In this document: one piece after another, positions 18,348-28,569 of the stretch
Layout of the letters: each line of letters begins with the position of its first letter
Position numbering within the stretch: position 1 is the first letter of the stretch
Assembly (NCBI GenBank): GCA_028868545.1
Contig: JAGWUF010000002.1
Span: 62,001-126,000, forward strand
DNA length: 64,000 nucleotides
Source: Lysobacteraceae bacterium
GTDB taxonomy: Bacteria > Pseudomonadota > Gammaproteobacteria > Xanthomonadales > Xanthomonadaceae
Direction: 5' to 3'
Translations under genes and position numbers: made by a program
Notes under the pieces: generated by a model
The model's input: the letters and a program-made list of their open reading frames with translations, nothing else
What the model was told of the DNA's origin: nothing
Database searches by the model: none

Positions 18348-20924
18348 TTATCTGTCGGTTTCGACCCGACGTTGCAGATAGGCCAGCGCCGCTTCCACCT
18401 GGTCGATCAGGATCAGGCAAAGTTCACCCGGCTGCAGTTTCGCCAATGCGCGGTCGATGGCGTTGAATTCGCCATGGACTTCTTCGATCACGGTGGTGCG
18501 CGATGCACCCTGCAAGCCCTCGTGCAGCAGGCGCAGCACCTCGCCATCGCTGCGACCGCGCTGGCAGGCATCCTGGTAGAGGATGACCTCGTCGAACGCC
18601 GCCCCCAGAATGCGGGTCTGCTGGCGGATGTCCTCATCGCGGCGATCGCCGGCACCGCTGATCACCACCGTGCGCCGGCGCGCCGGCATGTTCTCGACGG
18701 CGGCCACCAGCGCCTGCATGGCATCCGGGTTGTGGCCGTAATCGGCGATCAGGGTTGCACCGCGGTAGTCCATGATGTTGAAGCGGCCGGGAGCATTGTC
18801 GGCGTCGGTCTGGAAGCTGGCCAGACCTTGCCGGATCACGCCCCAATCCAGTTGCAGCGCCCAGCCGGCAGCCAGCGCGGCCATCGCGTTCTCCACCTGG
18901 AAGCCGATGCTGCCATTGCGGGTCAAGGGCACGCCGGCCAGCGGCAGCCGGGCTTCGAAACTCCCCTCGCTGGCCACCAGGTCCCCGTTCTGCAACGTGA
19001 CCACGCGACCGCCCTGGGTTCGGTGGGTGGCGATGACCGGGTGGCTGGCATCGGCAGCGAAGAAAATCACCTTGCCCGGGCACTGCGCCGCCATCGCCGC
19101 CACCGCCGGGTCGGCGGCGTTGAGGACGGCATGGCCGGTTCTGGCGACATTGCGCACGATCACGCGCTTGAGCACCATCAAGTCTTCGAGGGTGGTGATG
19201 AAGTTCAAGCCCAGGTGGTCACCGGTACCGATATTGGTGACCACCGCGACGTCGGCATGATCGAACGCCAGCCCTTCGCGCAGCAGCCCGCCGCGGGCGG
19301 TTTCGAACACCGCTGCGTCCACCCGCGGGTTCATCAACACGTTGCGGGCACTGCGCGGGCCGGAACAATCCCCGGAATCCACTTGCTGCGAATTGACATA
19401 CACGCCATCGGTATTGGTCATGCCGACGGTCAGGCCGCGGGTGCGCAACAGATGCGCGATCAGGCGAACCGTGGTGGTCTTGCCATTGGTGCCGGTGACC
19501 GCAACCACCGGAATGCGGCCGTTCTCGCCGGCCGCAAACATGTGGTCGACGACCGCCTTGCCGACATCGCGGCCCCTGCCGAACGACGGTGACAGATGCA
19601 TGCGCAAGCCCGGCGCGGCATTGACCTCGACGATGCCGCCACCCTGCTCTTCCAGCGGTCGCAGCACGCTGTCGCAGACCACATCCACCCCGCAGATATC
19701 CAGCCCGATCATCTGCGAGGCTTCCACCGCGCGGGCCGCCACTTCCGGGTGCACATCGCCGGTGACATCGGTGGCAGTGCCGCCGGTGGACAGGTTGGCA
19801 TTGTTGCGCAACACCACGCGGCGCCCCTTTTCCGGAACGGCGTCGGCATCCAGGCCCTGCTTTTGCAGGGTTTGCAGGGCGATTTCGTCGAAGCGGATCC
19901 GGGTCAGGGACGTGGCGTGGCCCACGCCGCGGCGGGGGTCGGCATTGACCTGCTCCACCAGCTGGCGCACGGTCAGCACGCCATCGCCGATGACGTTGGG
20001 CGGTTCGCGGCGTGCCGCTGCCACCAGTTTGTTGCCCACCACCAGCAATCGGTAATCCCCGCCCGGCAGATAGCGTTCCACCAGGATGTCATCGCGGAAC
20101 CCCTGCGCCACCTCGAAGGCACGCTTGATCTCGGCTTCGCCCTGCAGGTTGACGGTGACCCCCTTGCCCTGATTGCCGTCCAGCGGCTTCACCACCACCG
20201 GCAAGCCGATCTGCTGCGCTGCCACCCAGGCATCGTCGGCATCCTGCACCGGGCGTCCTTCCGGCACCGGCACGCCGGCGGCGCGCAGCAGTTTCTTGGT
20301 CAGCGCCTTGTCCTGCGCAATCGCTTCGGCAATGGCGCTGGTGCGATCCAGTTCCGCGGCCTGGATGCGGCGCTGCTTGCTGCCCCAGCCCAGCTGCACC
20401 AGACTGCCGGAGGTCAAACGGCGGCAGGGAATCCCGCGATTGACCGCCGCCTCCACGATGGCATCGGTACTTGGCCCCAGACGCACTTCTTCGTCCAGAT
20501 CACGCAGACGGGCCAGGGCATCGGGCAGATCGAACGCGGTGTCGGCGCGCGCGGCCTGACAGAGTGTTTCCGCCAGCTGCAACGCCAGCCGACCAACCGG
20601 CTCCTCGCTGTATTCGACGACGATCTGGTAAATGCCGGGCTGCACGGTCTTGGCCGTACGGCTGAAGGTGACCGGGCAACCGGCCTGGGCCTGCAGGCAC
20701 AGCGCCGCCACTTCCAGCGCATGCGCCAGGGTCAGGGTGTCGGACTGGCGGGTGGCACGCAGGAACCCCAATTCGGGAAACCGCTCACGCAGGCGATCTT
20801 CGAAGCCGGGCATGCTGGACAACGGTCGCTCGCCTTCGGACAGGGTCACGATGGCCTCGATCGCGGTGCGGCGCGTCCACAGGTTGGGCCCGCGCAGGGC
20901 TCGGATCCGTGAAATTTCCATCAC
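18348..20924 (-). CDS. cphA: Cyanophycin synthetase
   Basis: 858 aa: CphA N-domain, ATP-grasp (VVVKPLDGNQGKGVTV...GIVEVNAAPG) and intact Mur-ligase P-loop VVAVTGTNGKTTTVRLI with full C-terminal Mur domain. GTG start at 20924, or ATG at 20921. Confidence 0.95.
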   Translation of the reverse strand: MMEISRIRALRGPNLWTRRTAIEAIVTLSEGERPLSSMPGFEDRLRERFPELGFLRATRQSDTLTLAHALEVAALCLQAQAGCPVTFSRTAKTVQPGIYQIVVEYSEEPVGRLALQLAETLCQAARADTAFDLPDALARLRDLDEEVRLGPSTDAIVEAAVNRGIPCRRLTSGSLVQLGWGSKQRRIQAAELDRTSAIAEAIAQDKALTKKLLRAAGVPVPEGRPVQDADDAWVAAQQIGLPVVVKPLDGNQGKGVTVNLQGEAEIKRAFEVAQGFRDDILVERYLPGGDYRLLVVGNKLVAAARREPPNVIGDGVLTVRQLVEQVNADPRRGVGHATSLTRIRFDEIALQTLQKQGLDADAVPEKGRRVVLRNNANLSTGGTATDVTGDVHPEVAARAVEASQMIGLDICGVDVVCDSVLRPLEEQGGGIVEVNAAPGLRMHLSPSFGRGRDVGKAVVDHMFAAGENGRIPVVAVTGTNGKTTTVRLIAHLLRTRGLTVGMTNTDGVYVNSQQVDSGDCSGPRSARNVLMNPRVDAAVFETARGGLLREGLAFDHADVAVVTNIGTGDHLGLNFITTLEDLMVLKRVIVRNVARTGHAVLNAADPAVAAMAAQCPGKVIFFAADASHPVIATHRTQGGRVVTLQNGDLVASEGSFEARLPLAGVPLTRNGSIGFQVENAMAALAAGWALQLDWGVIRQGLASFQTDADNAPGRFNIMDYRGATLIADYGHNPDAMQALVAAVENMPARRRTVVISGAGDRRDEDIRQQTRILGAAFDEVILYQDACQRGRSDGEVLRLLHEGLQGASRTTVIEEVHGEFNAIDRALAKLQPGELCLILIDQVEAALAYLQRRVETDR

Positions 20925-23140
20925 GCACTCTTCTGGTCGAGGGAACGGGCGGCGGCAGCCAGCTCCTGTTCAAATTGTTCGATTCCGGCAGGGATCAGGT
21001 CCACCGGCACATCCATTGCCCAGCAGGCCGCAACCGCCGCGAGCACGGCTTCCCGCTGTTCCGCGGAGGCCGAGGCGCCGGTCAGATCGAACCGGCTCAG
21101 ACGGGCCAGCGGCTCTTCATTGCTGCCGGTGGCAAGGATGATGGCGCCGTTGCGCACGAACACCGCCCGTCCACCCTGTTCCAGATGCGCATCCAGCGGT
21201 GCGGCATCGACATCGGCGGCGTAGAAGATCACTTCGCCATCGCACAGGCCGGCCATGTCCACCAGCGCGGGCTCGGCTGCATTGAGCACGGCCGCCCCGC
21301 CCTGCAGCACCACGTCGACCTGGGTGCGCAGTACCGCATGCAACCGCTCGGGTGTGTCGATGTAGAACCCCTGCAAGCCTGCATCCGCCTGCGCATCGGT
21401 GACCACGGCCACCTGGCAGCGGTCATACGGCAGGCCTTCGGCAAGAATCGAGCGGGCGCTGGTTTCGATCACGGCCGCGTCGATGGCGCGATTGATCAGC
21501 AACCGTTCCCCGCCATCGAAGTGGTTGCTCGGCCGCGTGTCCAGCACCCGCTGATCCAGCTGCAAGCCGGCGCTGCAGGCCAGGCCGACATGGCGGCCCG
21601 ACAGGTGCAGCAGGCGAGCGACGAGGCCCGACAACAGCGCGGTTTCACGCTGCCCCAGCACCCCCACGACCGGGATCCGCCCGCTCTCGCCCGCCGGGAA
21701 CAGATGATCGACGATGGCCTGCCCCGCCGGCCGCGGCTTGCCGATGGCAGGCTTCAGGTGCATCAACAGACTGGGGCCGGCATTGACTTCGACGATGGCA
21801 CCCCGGGTTTCCTGCAGGGGTTTGCCGATGTCTTCGGTCACCAGATCGATCCCGGCGATATCCAGGCCCACCACGCGCGCAGCCAGTACACCTGCCTCCA
21901 CGACCTCCGGATGCACTTCGTCGGTGACATCGAAGGCCATGTTGCCGTGGCGCAGGATCAACACCTTGTGCCCGTCGGCGGGAACCGAATCCGGACCGAA
22001 CCCCTGTCGCTGCAGTTCGTGCAGGGCAATCGGTTCGCGTTCCAGCAACAAGGTTTCCAGCGGGAAGCTTTCTTCCTCGCCACGGCGGGGGTCGGAGTTG
22101 ATCTGCAGGTCGATCAGCTCCCGGATGCTGGAATGGCCGTCGCCGACGACTTCGGCGGTGAAGCCCTTGTTGGCGGCGACCAGTTTTCCGGCCACCACCA
22201 GCAGGCGGTGCTCGACACCCTGGATGAAGCGTTCGACCATCACCTCGCTGCCTTCTTCCAGCGCACCGGCATATGCGGTCTCGACCTGCGCGCGGGTGGT
22301 CAGGTCGGCGAACACGCCACGCCCGTGATTGGCATCGGTGGGTTTCACCACCACCGGCAGACCGATGTCCTCGGCGGCCACCCAGGCATCTTCCGCATTC
22401 TCCACCACGCGCCCTTCCGGCACCGGCACGCCGCAGCTGGCCAGCAGCGATTTGGTCAGATCCTTGTCGCGGGAAATGCTTTCGGCAATCGCGCTGGTGT
22501 GTTCGGTTTCGGCGGTCCAGATCCGGCGTTGCCGGTTGCCGTAGCCCAATTGCACCAGATTGCCGTCGGTCAAGGCCAGATGCGGAATCCCGCGGTCGCT
22601 GGCGGCATCGACAATCGCGGCCGTGCTTGGCCCCAGCAGGCGGCGATCGGCCAGTTCGCGCACCGGCTGCAGGCGTTCGGCCAGCGCGAACGGAAGATCG
22701 TTGATTGCCGCCATCAGCAGGTCGCGCGCCAAGGCCAGACAGGCGCGGCCCACGGTTTCCTCGCGCACCCGGATGGCGACCTTGTAGATGCCGCGCGGCC
22801 CCGCCTCGCGCGCCTTGCCGAAGCCGGTCTGCATTCCCACCTGGTTCTGCAGCTCGATGGTGACATGTTCCAGGATGTGCGCCGGCCAGGTGCCTTCCTG
22901 CAGCCGCTGCACGAAGCCACCTACTGTTCCAGGACTGCAGCGGTGCTCCTGCAGGCCGGGCAACCAGGCCAGCAGACGCTCGGTGAAGCCCGGAATCAGG
23001 TTGGAGGGGTAGTCCTCCAGGCCGCCGATGTCCACCCAGGCTTCCAGTACCGGGCGATAGGTCCACAGATTCGGCCCACGCAGATAGGTGACCCGCAAGA
23101 AAGTGATGTCGTTGTGCGTCATGAGTGGTGTGTCGGGCAA
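20921..23140 (-). CDS. Cyanophycin synthetase paralog (CphA'-like), Mur-ligase P-loop lost and C-terminus truncated
   Basis: 739 aa: conserved N-domain and ATP-grasp (VVVKPTDANHGRGVFADL...AIVEVNAGPS). GTNGKTTT is replaced by GQRETALL and the terminal Mur domain is absent. The stop overlaps the start of cphA. Confidence 0.9.
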   Translation of the reverse strand: MPDTPLMTHNDITFLRVTYLRGPNLWTYRPVLEAWVDIGGLEDYPSNLIPGFTERLLAWLPGLQEHRCSPGTVGGFVQRLQEGTWPAHILEHVTIELQNQVGMQTGFGKAREAGPRGIYKVAIRVREETVGRACLALARDLLMAAINDLPFALAERLQPVRELADRRLLGPSTAAIVDAASDRGIPHLALTDGNLVQLGYGNRQRRIWTAETEHTSAIAESISRDKDLTKSLLASCGVPVPEGRVVENAEDAWVAAEDIGLPVVVKPTDANHGRGVFADLTTRAQVETAYAGALEEGSEVMVERFIQGVEHRLLVVAGKLVAANKGFTAEVVGDGHSSIRELIDLQINSDPRRGEEESFPLETLLLEREPIALHELQRQGFGPDSVPADGHKVLILRHGNMAFDVTDEVHPEVVEAGVLAARVVGLDIAGIDLVTEDIGKPLQETRGAIVEVNAGPSLLMHLKPAIGKPRPAGQAIVDHLFPAGESGRIPVVGVLGQRETALLSGLVARLLHLSGRHVGLACSAGLQLDQRVLDTRPSNHFDGGERLLINRAIDAAVIETSARSILAEGLPYDRCQVAVVTDAQADAGLQGFYIDTPERLHAVLRTQVDVVLQGGAAVLNAAEPALVDMAGLCDGEVIFYAADVDAAPLDAHLEQGGRAVFVRNGAIILATGSNEEPLARLSRFDLTGASASAEQREAVLAAVAACWAMDVPVDLIPAGIEQFEQELAAAARSLDQKSA

Positions 23141-23344
23141 TTCATGCTGTGCGCAGCAGCGGCTGGTTGCGCTTGATCGAACGGTTGCACGGGTTGCCTG
23201 CGCATCCTGTCACACCCGCACCAGCGATTGCAGCAGCGCTGTTGCCCACTCTCCGTCGTTATACTTCCGGGCCTCAAGCCCCGCATTCAGCCTAGCGCAG
23301 GCCGATGGGCGCGTCATGTTACGGAATATTTAAAGTACTCATCC

Positions 23345-25669
23345 ATGCCGCACGCTCCCAGCCCCGACAGCCCGCATCCTCACGCAAGCCTGCCCGAGGC
23401 CTGCCACGGGTTGGCCGAGTCCTGGCGCGCGCCGCTCCAGATGCAATTGCAACCCGGTGAAACCGCGTTGGCTGCGTTTTCGATCGACCTGGATGACGAC
23501 CTGCATTTTGGCAACGGCGTGCTGGTGTTGACGGACCGCCGCCTGCTGGCACAGCCGCCGCAGGCCACGCATTGGCAGAGCTGGCCGTTGTCACCGACAC
23601 TGAGCCTGCGCCATGGCGATCATGCCGGCGTGGGGCTGGTCGAACTGGTGGATGCGCATGCCCGTCTGTTCCGTTGCCGTTTCACCCTGAACCAGAACGT
23701 GGCCGCCCTGCGGCTGGTGAGCCTGTTCGATCGCCAGGTCGCCAGCGGGCAGCCCGGGCAAACGCAACCGGACGACGACGACGGCAGCCTGTGCCCGATC
23801 TGCAAGGCACCGCTGCCGGCCGACGAGGACGAATGCCCCACCTGCGCGCGTGAGCTGCACACGCCGCCCTCCACCTGGACCCTGCTCCGGCTCTGGCGGT
23901 TTGCGCGGCCCTACAAAAGCCAGCTGCTGGCCGGTTTCTTGCTGACCCTGGCATCCACCGGCGCCACCCTGGTGCCGCCGTACCTGACCATGCCCTTGAT
24001 GGACAAGGTACTGATCCCGTTCCAGAACGGTCGCGACATCGACCACCAACTGGTGCTGTTGCTGCTGGCCGGCATTCTCGGATCGGCGCTGGTTGCCTGG
24101 TTCCTGGGCTGGGCCCGCACCTACATCCTGGCACTGGTGTCCGAACGCATCGGCTGCGACCTGCGCACCGTGACTTACGAGCACCTGCTGAAATTGTCGC
24201 TGGAATATTTCGGCGGCAAGCGCACCGGCGATTTGATGGCGCGGATCGGTTCGGAATCCGACCGCATCTGCCTGTACCTGTCCGTGCACCTGCTCGACTT
24301 CGCCACCGACGTGCTGATGCTGGCGATGATTGCGGGCATCCTGTTTTCGATCAACGCCAAACTGGCGCTGGTGACCTTGCTGCCGTTGCCGCTGATCGCG
24401 TGGATGATCCAGCTGGTGCGCGACCGGCTGCGCAACGGATTCGAGAAAATCGACCGGGTCTGGTCGGAATTGAGCAACGTGCTGGCCGACACCATCCCCG
24501 GCATTCGCGTGGTCAAGGCTTTCGCCCAGGAAGGCCGCGAAGCGCATCGTTTCCGCGTGGCCAACCGCCACTATCTGGCGGTCAACGACAAACTCAACAA
24601 GGTCTGGTCGCTGTTCACGCCCACCGTGACCTTGCTGACCGAGCTGGGCCTGATCGTGGTCTGGGCCTACGGCATCTGGCTGGTGTCCCGCCACCAGATC
24701 ACCGTGGGCGTGCTGACCGCCTTCCTTGCCTACATCGGCCGCTTCTACACCCGCCTGGACTCGATGAGCAGGATCGTGTCGGTCACCCAGAAAGCCGCCG
24801 CCGGCGCCAAGCGCATCTTCGATATCCTCGACCACGTCTCCAGCGTGCCAGAACCTGCCAAACCGGTGCATCTGCCCGCCGTGCAAGGCGCGATCAGCCT
24901 GCGCGACGTCGGCTTCCGCTATGGCAACCGCGGAGTGATCCGCGGCCTGAACCTGGAGATCCAGCCGGGGGAAATGATCGGCCTGGTCGGCCACAGCGGT
25001 TCCGGCAAGAGCACCCTGGTCAACCTGATCTGCCGGTTCTACGACGTCACCGAAGGCGCGATCCTGGTGGATGGCGTGGATATCCGCAGCCTCGCCGTTG
25101 CCGATTTCCGGCGCCATATCGGCCTGGTACTGCAGGAGCCCTTCCTGTTCTTCGGCACGATTGCCGAGAACATCGCCTACGGCAAACCCGATGCCAGCCG
25201 CGACGAGATCGTGGCCGCCGCCCGCGCCGCGCATGCGCACGAATTCATCCTGCGCCTGCCGCATGGCTATGACTCGCTGGTGGGCGAACGCGGCCAGGGG
25301 CTGTCGGGCGGCGAGCGGCAACGCATCTCGATTGCGCGTGCCCTGCTGATCGACCCGCGCTTTTTGATCATGGACGAAGCCACCTCGGCGGTGGATACCG
25401 AAACCGAAAAGGAAATCCAGCGCGCACTCGACAATCTGGTCAAGGGACGCACCACGATTGCCATCGCGCATCGCCTGTCCACCCTGCGCAAGGCCGACCG
25501 GCTGGTGGTGATGGAGCGCGGCCGGATCGTCGAAGTGGGCCCGCACGAGGATCTGATGACCAGGCAAGGCGCGTATTGGCGCTTGTATCAGGCGCAACTG
25601 CGCAACGTCGACCAGGAAAGCGAGCTCGGCGAACTGCAGCTGGGGGGCACTGCGAATGAAAAACGATGA
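23345..25669 (+). CDS. ABC transporter, fused permease/ATP-binding protein, with N-terminal PH-like region and zinc ribbon (cyanophycin-locus-associated)
   Basis: Exporter TMD followed by Walker A GHSGSGKST, signature LSGGERQRISIARALLIDPRFLIMDEATSAVD. N-terminal CPIC-x10-CPTC. Divergent from cphA'/cphA. Start at MPHAPSPDSP. Confidence 0.9.
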   Translation: MPHAPSPDSPHPHASLPEACHGLAESWRAPLQMQLQPGETALAAFSIDLDDDLHFGNGVLVLTDRRLLAQPPQATHWQSWPLSPTLSLRHGDHAGVGLVELVDAHARLFRCRFTLNQNVAALRLVSLFDRQVASGQPGQTQPDDDDGSLCPICKAPLPADEDECPTCARELHTPPSTWTLLRLWRFARPYKSQLLAGFLLTLASTGATLVPPYLTMPLMDKVLIPFQNGRDIDHQLVLLLLAGILGSALVAWFLGWARTYILALVSERIGCDLRTVTYEHLLKLSLEYFGGKRTGDLMARIGSESDRICLYLSVHLLDFATDVLMLAMIAGILFSINAKLALVTLLPLPLIAWMIQLVRDRLRNGFEKIDRVWSELSNVLADTIPGIRVVKAFAQEGREAHRFRVANRHYLAVNDKLNKVWSLFTPTVTLLTELGLIVVWAYGIWLVSRHQITVGVLTAFLAYIGRFYTRLDSMSRIVSVTQKAAAGAKRIFDILDHVSSVPEPAKPVHLPAVQGAISLRDVGFRYGNRGVIRGLNLEIQPGEMIGLVGHSGSGKSTLVNLICRFYDVTEGAILVDGVDIRSLAVADFRRHIGLVLQEPFLFFGTIAENIAYGKPDASRDEIVAAARAAHAHEFILRLPHGYDSLVGERGQGLSGGERQRISIARALLIDPRFLIMDEATSAVDTETEKEIQRALDNLVKGRTTIAIAHRLSTLRKADRLVVMERGRIVEVGPHEDLMTRQGAYWRLYQAQLRNVDQESELGELQLGGTANEKR

Positions 25670-26126
25670 GTTCCAGCTGGCCCGCGATGCGTTCGGCCAC
25701 CTGCTGTTGACCCTGCCGGATGGCAGCACCCACGCCGACGTGGTGCCGGTACGCGCCTTTCCGATCGCCGCCCCCGGGGAGGGGGTCTCGCTGCTGGGGC
25801 GCGATGGCCACGAACTGATCTGGATTCCGCATTTTTCCGCACTCGATGCGGCGCGCAAAGCGCTGCTGGAAGCCGAACTCGCCCAACGCGAATTCATGCC
25901 GGTGATCGAGCAACTGCAGGCCGTGTCCACCTTCGCCACCCCCAGTCAATGGACGGTTGCCACCAATCGCGGGCAAACCACGTTCACGCTGAAGGCCGAA
26001 GACGACATCCGTCGGCTGGGAAACTCGCAGCTGCTGATCGCGGACAGCCACGGCGTGCACTATCTTGTGCAGGACATCGCTGCGCTCGACCGCAACAGTA
26101 AGAAACTGCTGGATCGCTTCCTGTAG
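25656..26126 (+). CDS. DUF1854 domain-containing protein (cyanophycin-locus-associated)
   Basis: 156 aa, [59 protein letters not shown]. Overlaps the 3' end of the ABC transporter gene. Confidence 0.85.
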   Translation: MKNDEFQLARDAFGHLLLTLPDGSTHADVVPVRAFPIAAPGEGVSLLGRDGHELIWIPHFSALDAARKALLEAELAQREFMPVIEQLQAVSTFATPSQWTVATNRGQTTFTLKAEDDIRRLGNSQLLIADSHGVHYLVQDIAALDRNSKKLLDRFL

Positions 26127-26217
26127 GCACTGCGCACAAGCAGCACGCCTGTCAAGCTGTTGCGCTGCGCCGGCGGCGGCGACAATGGGCATCGTCCCGC
26201 TGCCCTGTCCCGTTCGC

Positions 26218-28560
26218 ATGACCCAGCTTTCCCCCGCCCTCGACCGCAAGATCGCTTCCACCATTGCCGAGGAAATCGGCGCGCAAACGCCGCAGGTGCA
26301 GGCGGCGGTGGGGCTGCTGGACGAAGGCGCCACCGTCCCCTTCATCGCCCGCTACCGCAAGGAAGTGACCGGCGGGCTGGACGATACCCAGCTGCGCAAT
26401 CTGGAAACCCGGCTGACCTATCTGCGCGAGATGGAAGACCGCCGCGCGGCGATCCTGTCCAGTATTTCCGAACAGGGCAAGTTGACCGACGCGCTGCGCG
26501 CCGACATCGACGCCGCCGACAGCAAGTCGCGCCTCGAAGACCTGTACCTGCCGTACAAGCAGAAACGCCGCACCCGCGCGCAGATCGCCCGCGAGGCCGG
26601 GCTGGAGCCGCTGGCCGATGGCCTGCTGGCCGACCTGGATCTGGTGCCGGAGGAATTCGCCGCCTGCTTCGTCGATGCCGACAAGGGCGTCGCCGATGCC
26701 AAGGCCGCGCTGGAAGGCGCGCGTGCGATCCTGATCGAACGCTGGGGCGAGGATGCCGCGCTGCTGGGCGAGCTGCGCGGCTGGCTGGAGCGCGAAGGCC
26801 TGATCCGTGCCAAAGTGGTGGAAGGCAAGGAGGCTGCGGGCGAAAAATTCCGCGACTATTTCGACCACGCAGAATCCTTGGCGAAGATCCCCTCGCACCG
26901 AATGCTGGCGCTGCTGCGCGGCCGCCGCGAGGAATTCCTGCAGCTGGATCTCGATCCCGGCAGCGATGCCGAAGCCGGCCACCAGTACTGCGAGGGCCGC
27001 ATCGCCCTGCACGCCGGCATCGACGCGCGCGGCCGCGCGGCGGACGCCTGGCTGCGCAACGCGGTACGGCTGGCGTGGCGCGCCAAGATCCACATGCACC
27101 TGCTGCTGGACCTGTTCAACCAGGCGCGCGAGAAGGCCGAGGGCGAGGCGATTGCAGTCTTCGGCGACAACCTCAAGGATCTGCTGCTGGCCGCGCCCGC
27201 CGGCCCGAAGGCGGTGCTGGGCCTCGACCCCGGCCTGCGCACCGGCGTCAAAGTGGCGGTGGTGGATGCCACCGGCAAGCTGGTCGCCACCGACACCATC
27301 TATCCGCATGAGCCCAAGCGCCAGTGGGATCAGTCGCTGATCGCCCTGCGCAAGCTCTGCCTCGCCCACGGCGTGCAGCTGATCGCGATCGGCAACGGCA
27401 CCGCCAGCCGCGAAACCGACAAGCTGGCCGGCGACCTGCTGAAACTGGTGCCGGAGCTGAAGGCGCAGAAAATCGTGGTGAGCGAAGCCGGCGCATCGGT
27501 GTACTCGGCCTCGGAACTGGCGGCGAAGGAGTTCCCGAACCTCGACGTCTCGCTGCGCGGCGCAGTCTCCATCGCCCGTCGCCTGCAGGACCCGCTGGCC
27601 GAGCTGGTCAAGATCGAGCCGAAAGCCATTGGCGTCGGCCAGTACCAGCACGACGTCGACCAGTACCGCCTCGCGCGCGCACTGGACGCCAAGGTGGAGG
27701 ACTGCGTGAACGCCGTCGGCGTGGACGTGAACACCGCCTCCGGCGCGCTGCTGGCGCGGGTGTCCGGGCTGTCCGCCACGGTGGCCGAAAACATCGTGTC
27801 GCACCGCGATGCCAACGGCGCGTTCAAGTCGCGCAAGGCGCTGCTGAAGGTGGCGCGCCTCGGCGAGAAGACCTTCGAGCAGTGCGCCGGCTTCCTGCGC
27901 ATCATGGACGGCGAACAGCCGCTGGACGCCTCCTCCGTGCACCCGGAAGCCTATCCGGTGGTCGAACGCATCCTTGCCGCCGGCGGCAAGCAGGTGAAGC
28001 AGATCATCGGCGATGCCGCGTTCCTGCGCACGCTCAAGGCCACGCAGTTCACCGACGAACGCTTCGGCGAGCCCACCGTGCGCGACATCCTGAAAGAGCT
28101 GGAAAAGCCCGGTCGTGACCCGCGCCCGGAGTTCAAGGCCGCCACCTTCGCCGATGGCGTGGAAGACATCCGCGACCTCAAGCCCGGCATGGTGCTGGAA
28201 GGCGTGGTCAGCAACGTCGCTGCGTTCGGCGCGTTCGTCGACATCGGCGTGCATCAGGACGGGCTGGTGCACATCTCCGCGCTGTCCGACCGCTACGTGA
28301 AGGACCCGCGCGAAGTGGTGAAGGCCGGCGACATCGTGAAAGTGAAAGTGCTGGAAGTGGACGTGGCGCGCAAGCGCATCGCGCTCACCCGGCGCATGGA
28401 CGATCCCATCGGCGAGACGCGCAGCGACGCACGCGGCAGCGACCGCGGCCCGCGCCGCGATGAACGCGCAGGCCGCCCGGCTGCGCGCCCTGCCGCGCAG
28501 CAGCAGGCGCCGTTCAACAGCGCGATGGCGGATGCGCTGAAAGGACTGCAGCGCGGCTGA
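26218..28560 (+). CDS. tex: Tex family RNA-binding transcription accessory protein
   Basis: Start [23 protein letters not shown]. Tex core [22 protein letters not shown], HhH region and C-terminal S1 domain [30 protein letters not shown]. Confidence 0.95.
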   Translation: MTQLSPALDRKIASTIAEEIGAQTPQVQAAVGLLDEGATVPFIARYRKEVTGGLDDTQLRNLETRLTYLREMEDRRAAILSSISEQGKLTDALRADIDAADSKSRLEDLYLPYKQKRRTRAQIAREAGLEPLADGLLADLDLVPEEFAACFVDADKGVADAKAALEGARAILIERWGEDAALLGELRGWLEREGLIRAKVVEGKEAAGEKFRDYFDHAESLAKIPSHRMLALLRGRREEFLQLDLDPGSDAEAGHQYCEGRIALHAGIDARGRAADAWLRNAVRLAWRAKIHMHLLLDLFNQAREKAEGEAIAVFGDNLKDLLLAAPAGPKAVLGLDPGLRTGVKVAVVDATGKLVATDTIYPHEPKRQWDQSLIALRKLCLAHGVQLIAIGNGTASRETDKLAGDLLKLVPELKAQKIVVSEAGASVYSASELAAKEFPNLDVSLRGAVSIARRLQDPLAELVKIEPKAIGVGQYQHDVDQYRLARALDAKVEDCVNAVGVDVNTASGALLARVSGLSATVAENIVSHRDANGAFKSRKALLKVARLGEKTFEQCAGFLRIMDGEQPLDASSVHPEAYPVVERILAAGGKQVKQIIGDAAFLRTLKATQFTDERFGEPTVRDILKELEKPGRDPRPEFKAATFADGVEDIRDLKPGMVLEGVVSNVAAFGAFVDIGVHQDGLVHISALSDRYVKDPREVVKAGDIVKVKVLEVDVARKRIALTRRMDDPIGETRSDARGSDRGPRRDERAGRPAARPAAQQQAPFNSAMADALKGLQRG

Positions 28561-28569
28561 GGCCGCAGC

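Noticed and set aside
20921-23140. cphA paralog as a decaying pseudogene
   Set aside because: The frame is intact over 739 aa, with well-conserved N-domain and ATP-grasp motifs and an overlapping junction with cphA. Specialisation is more likely than decay.
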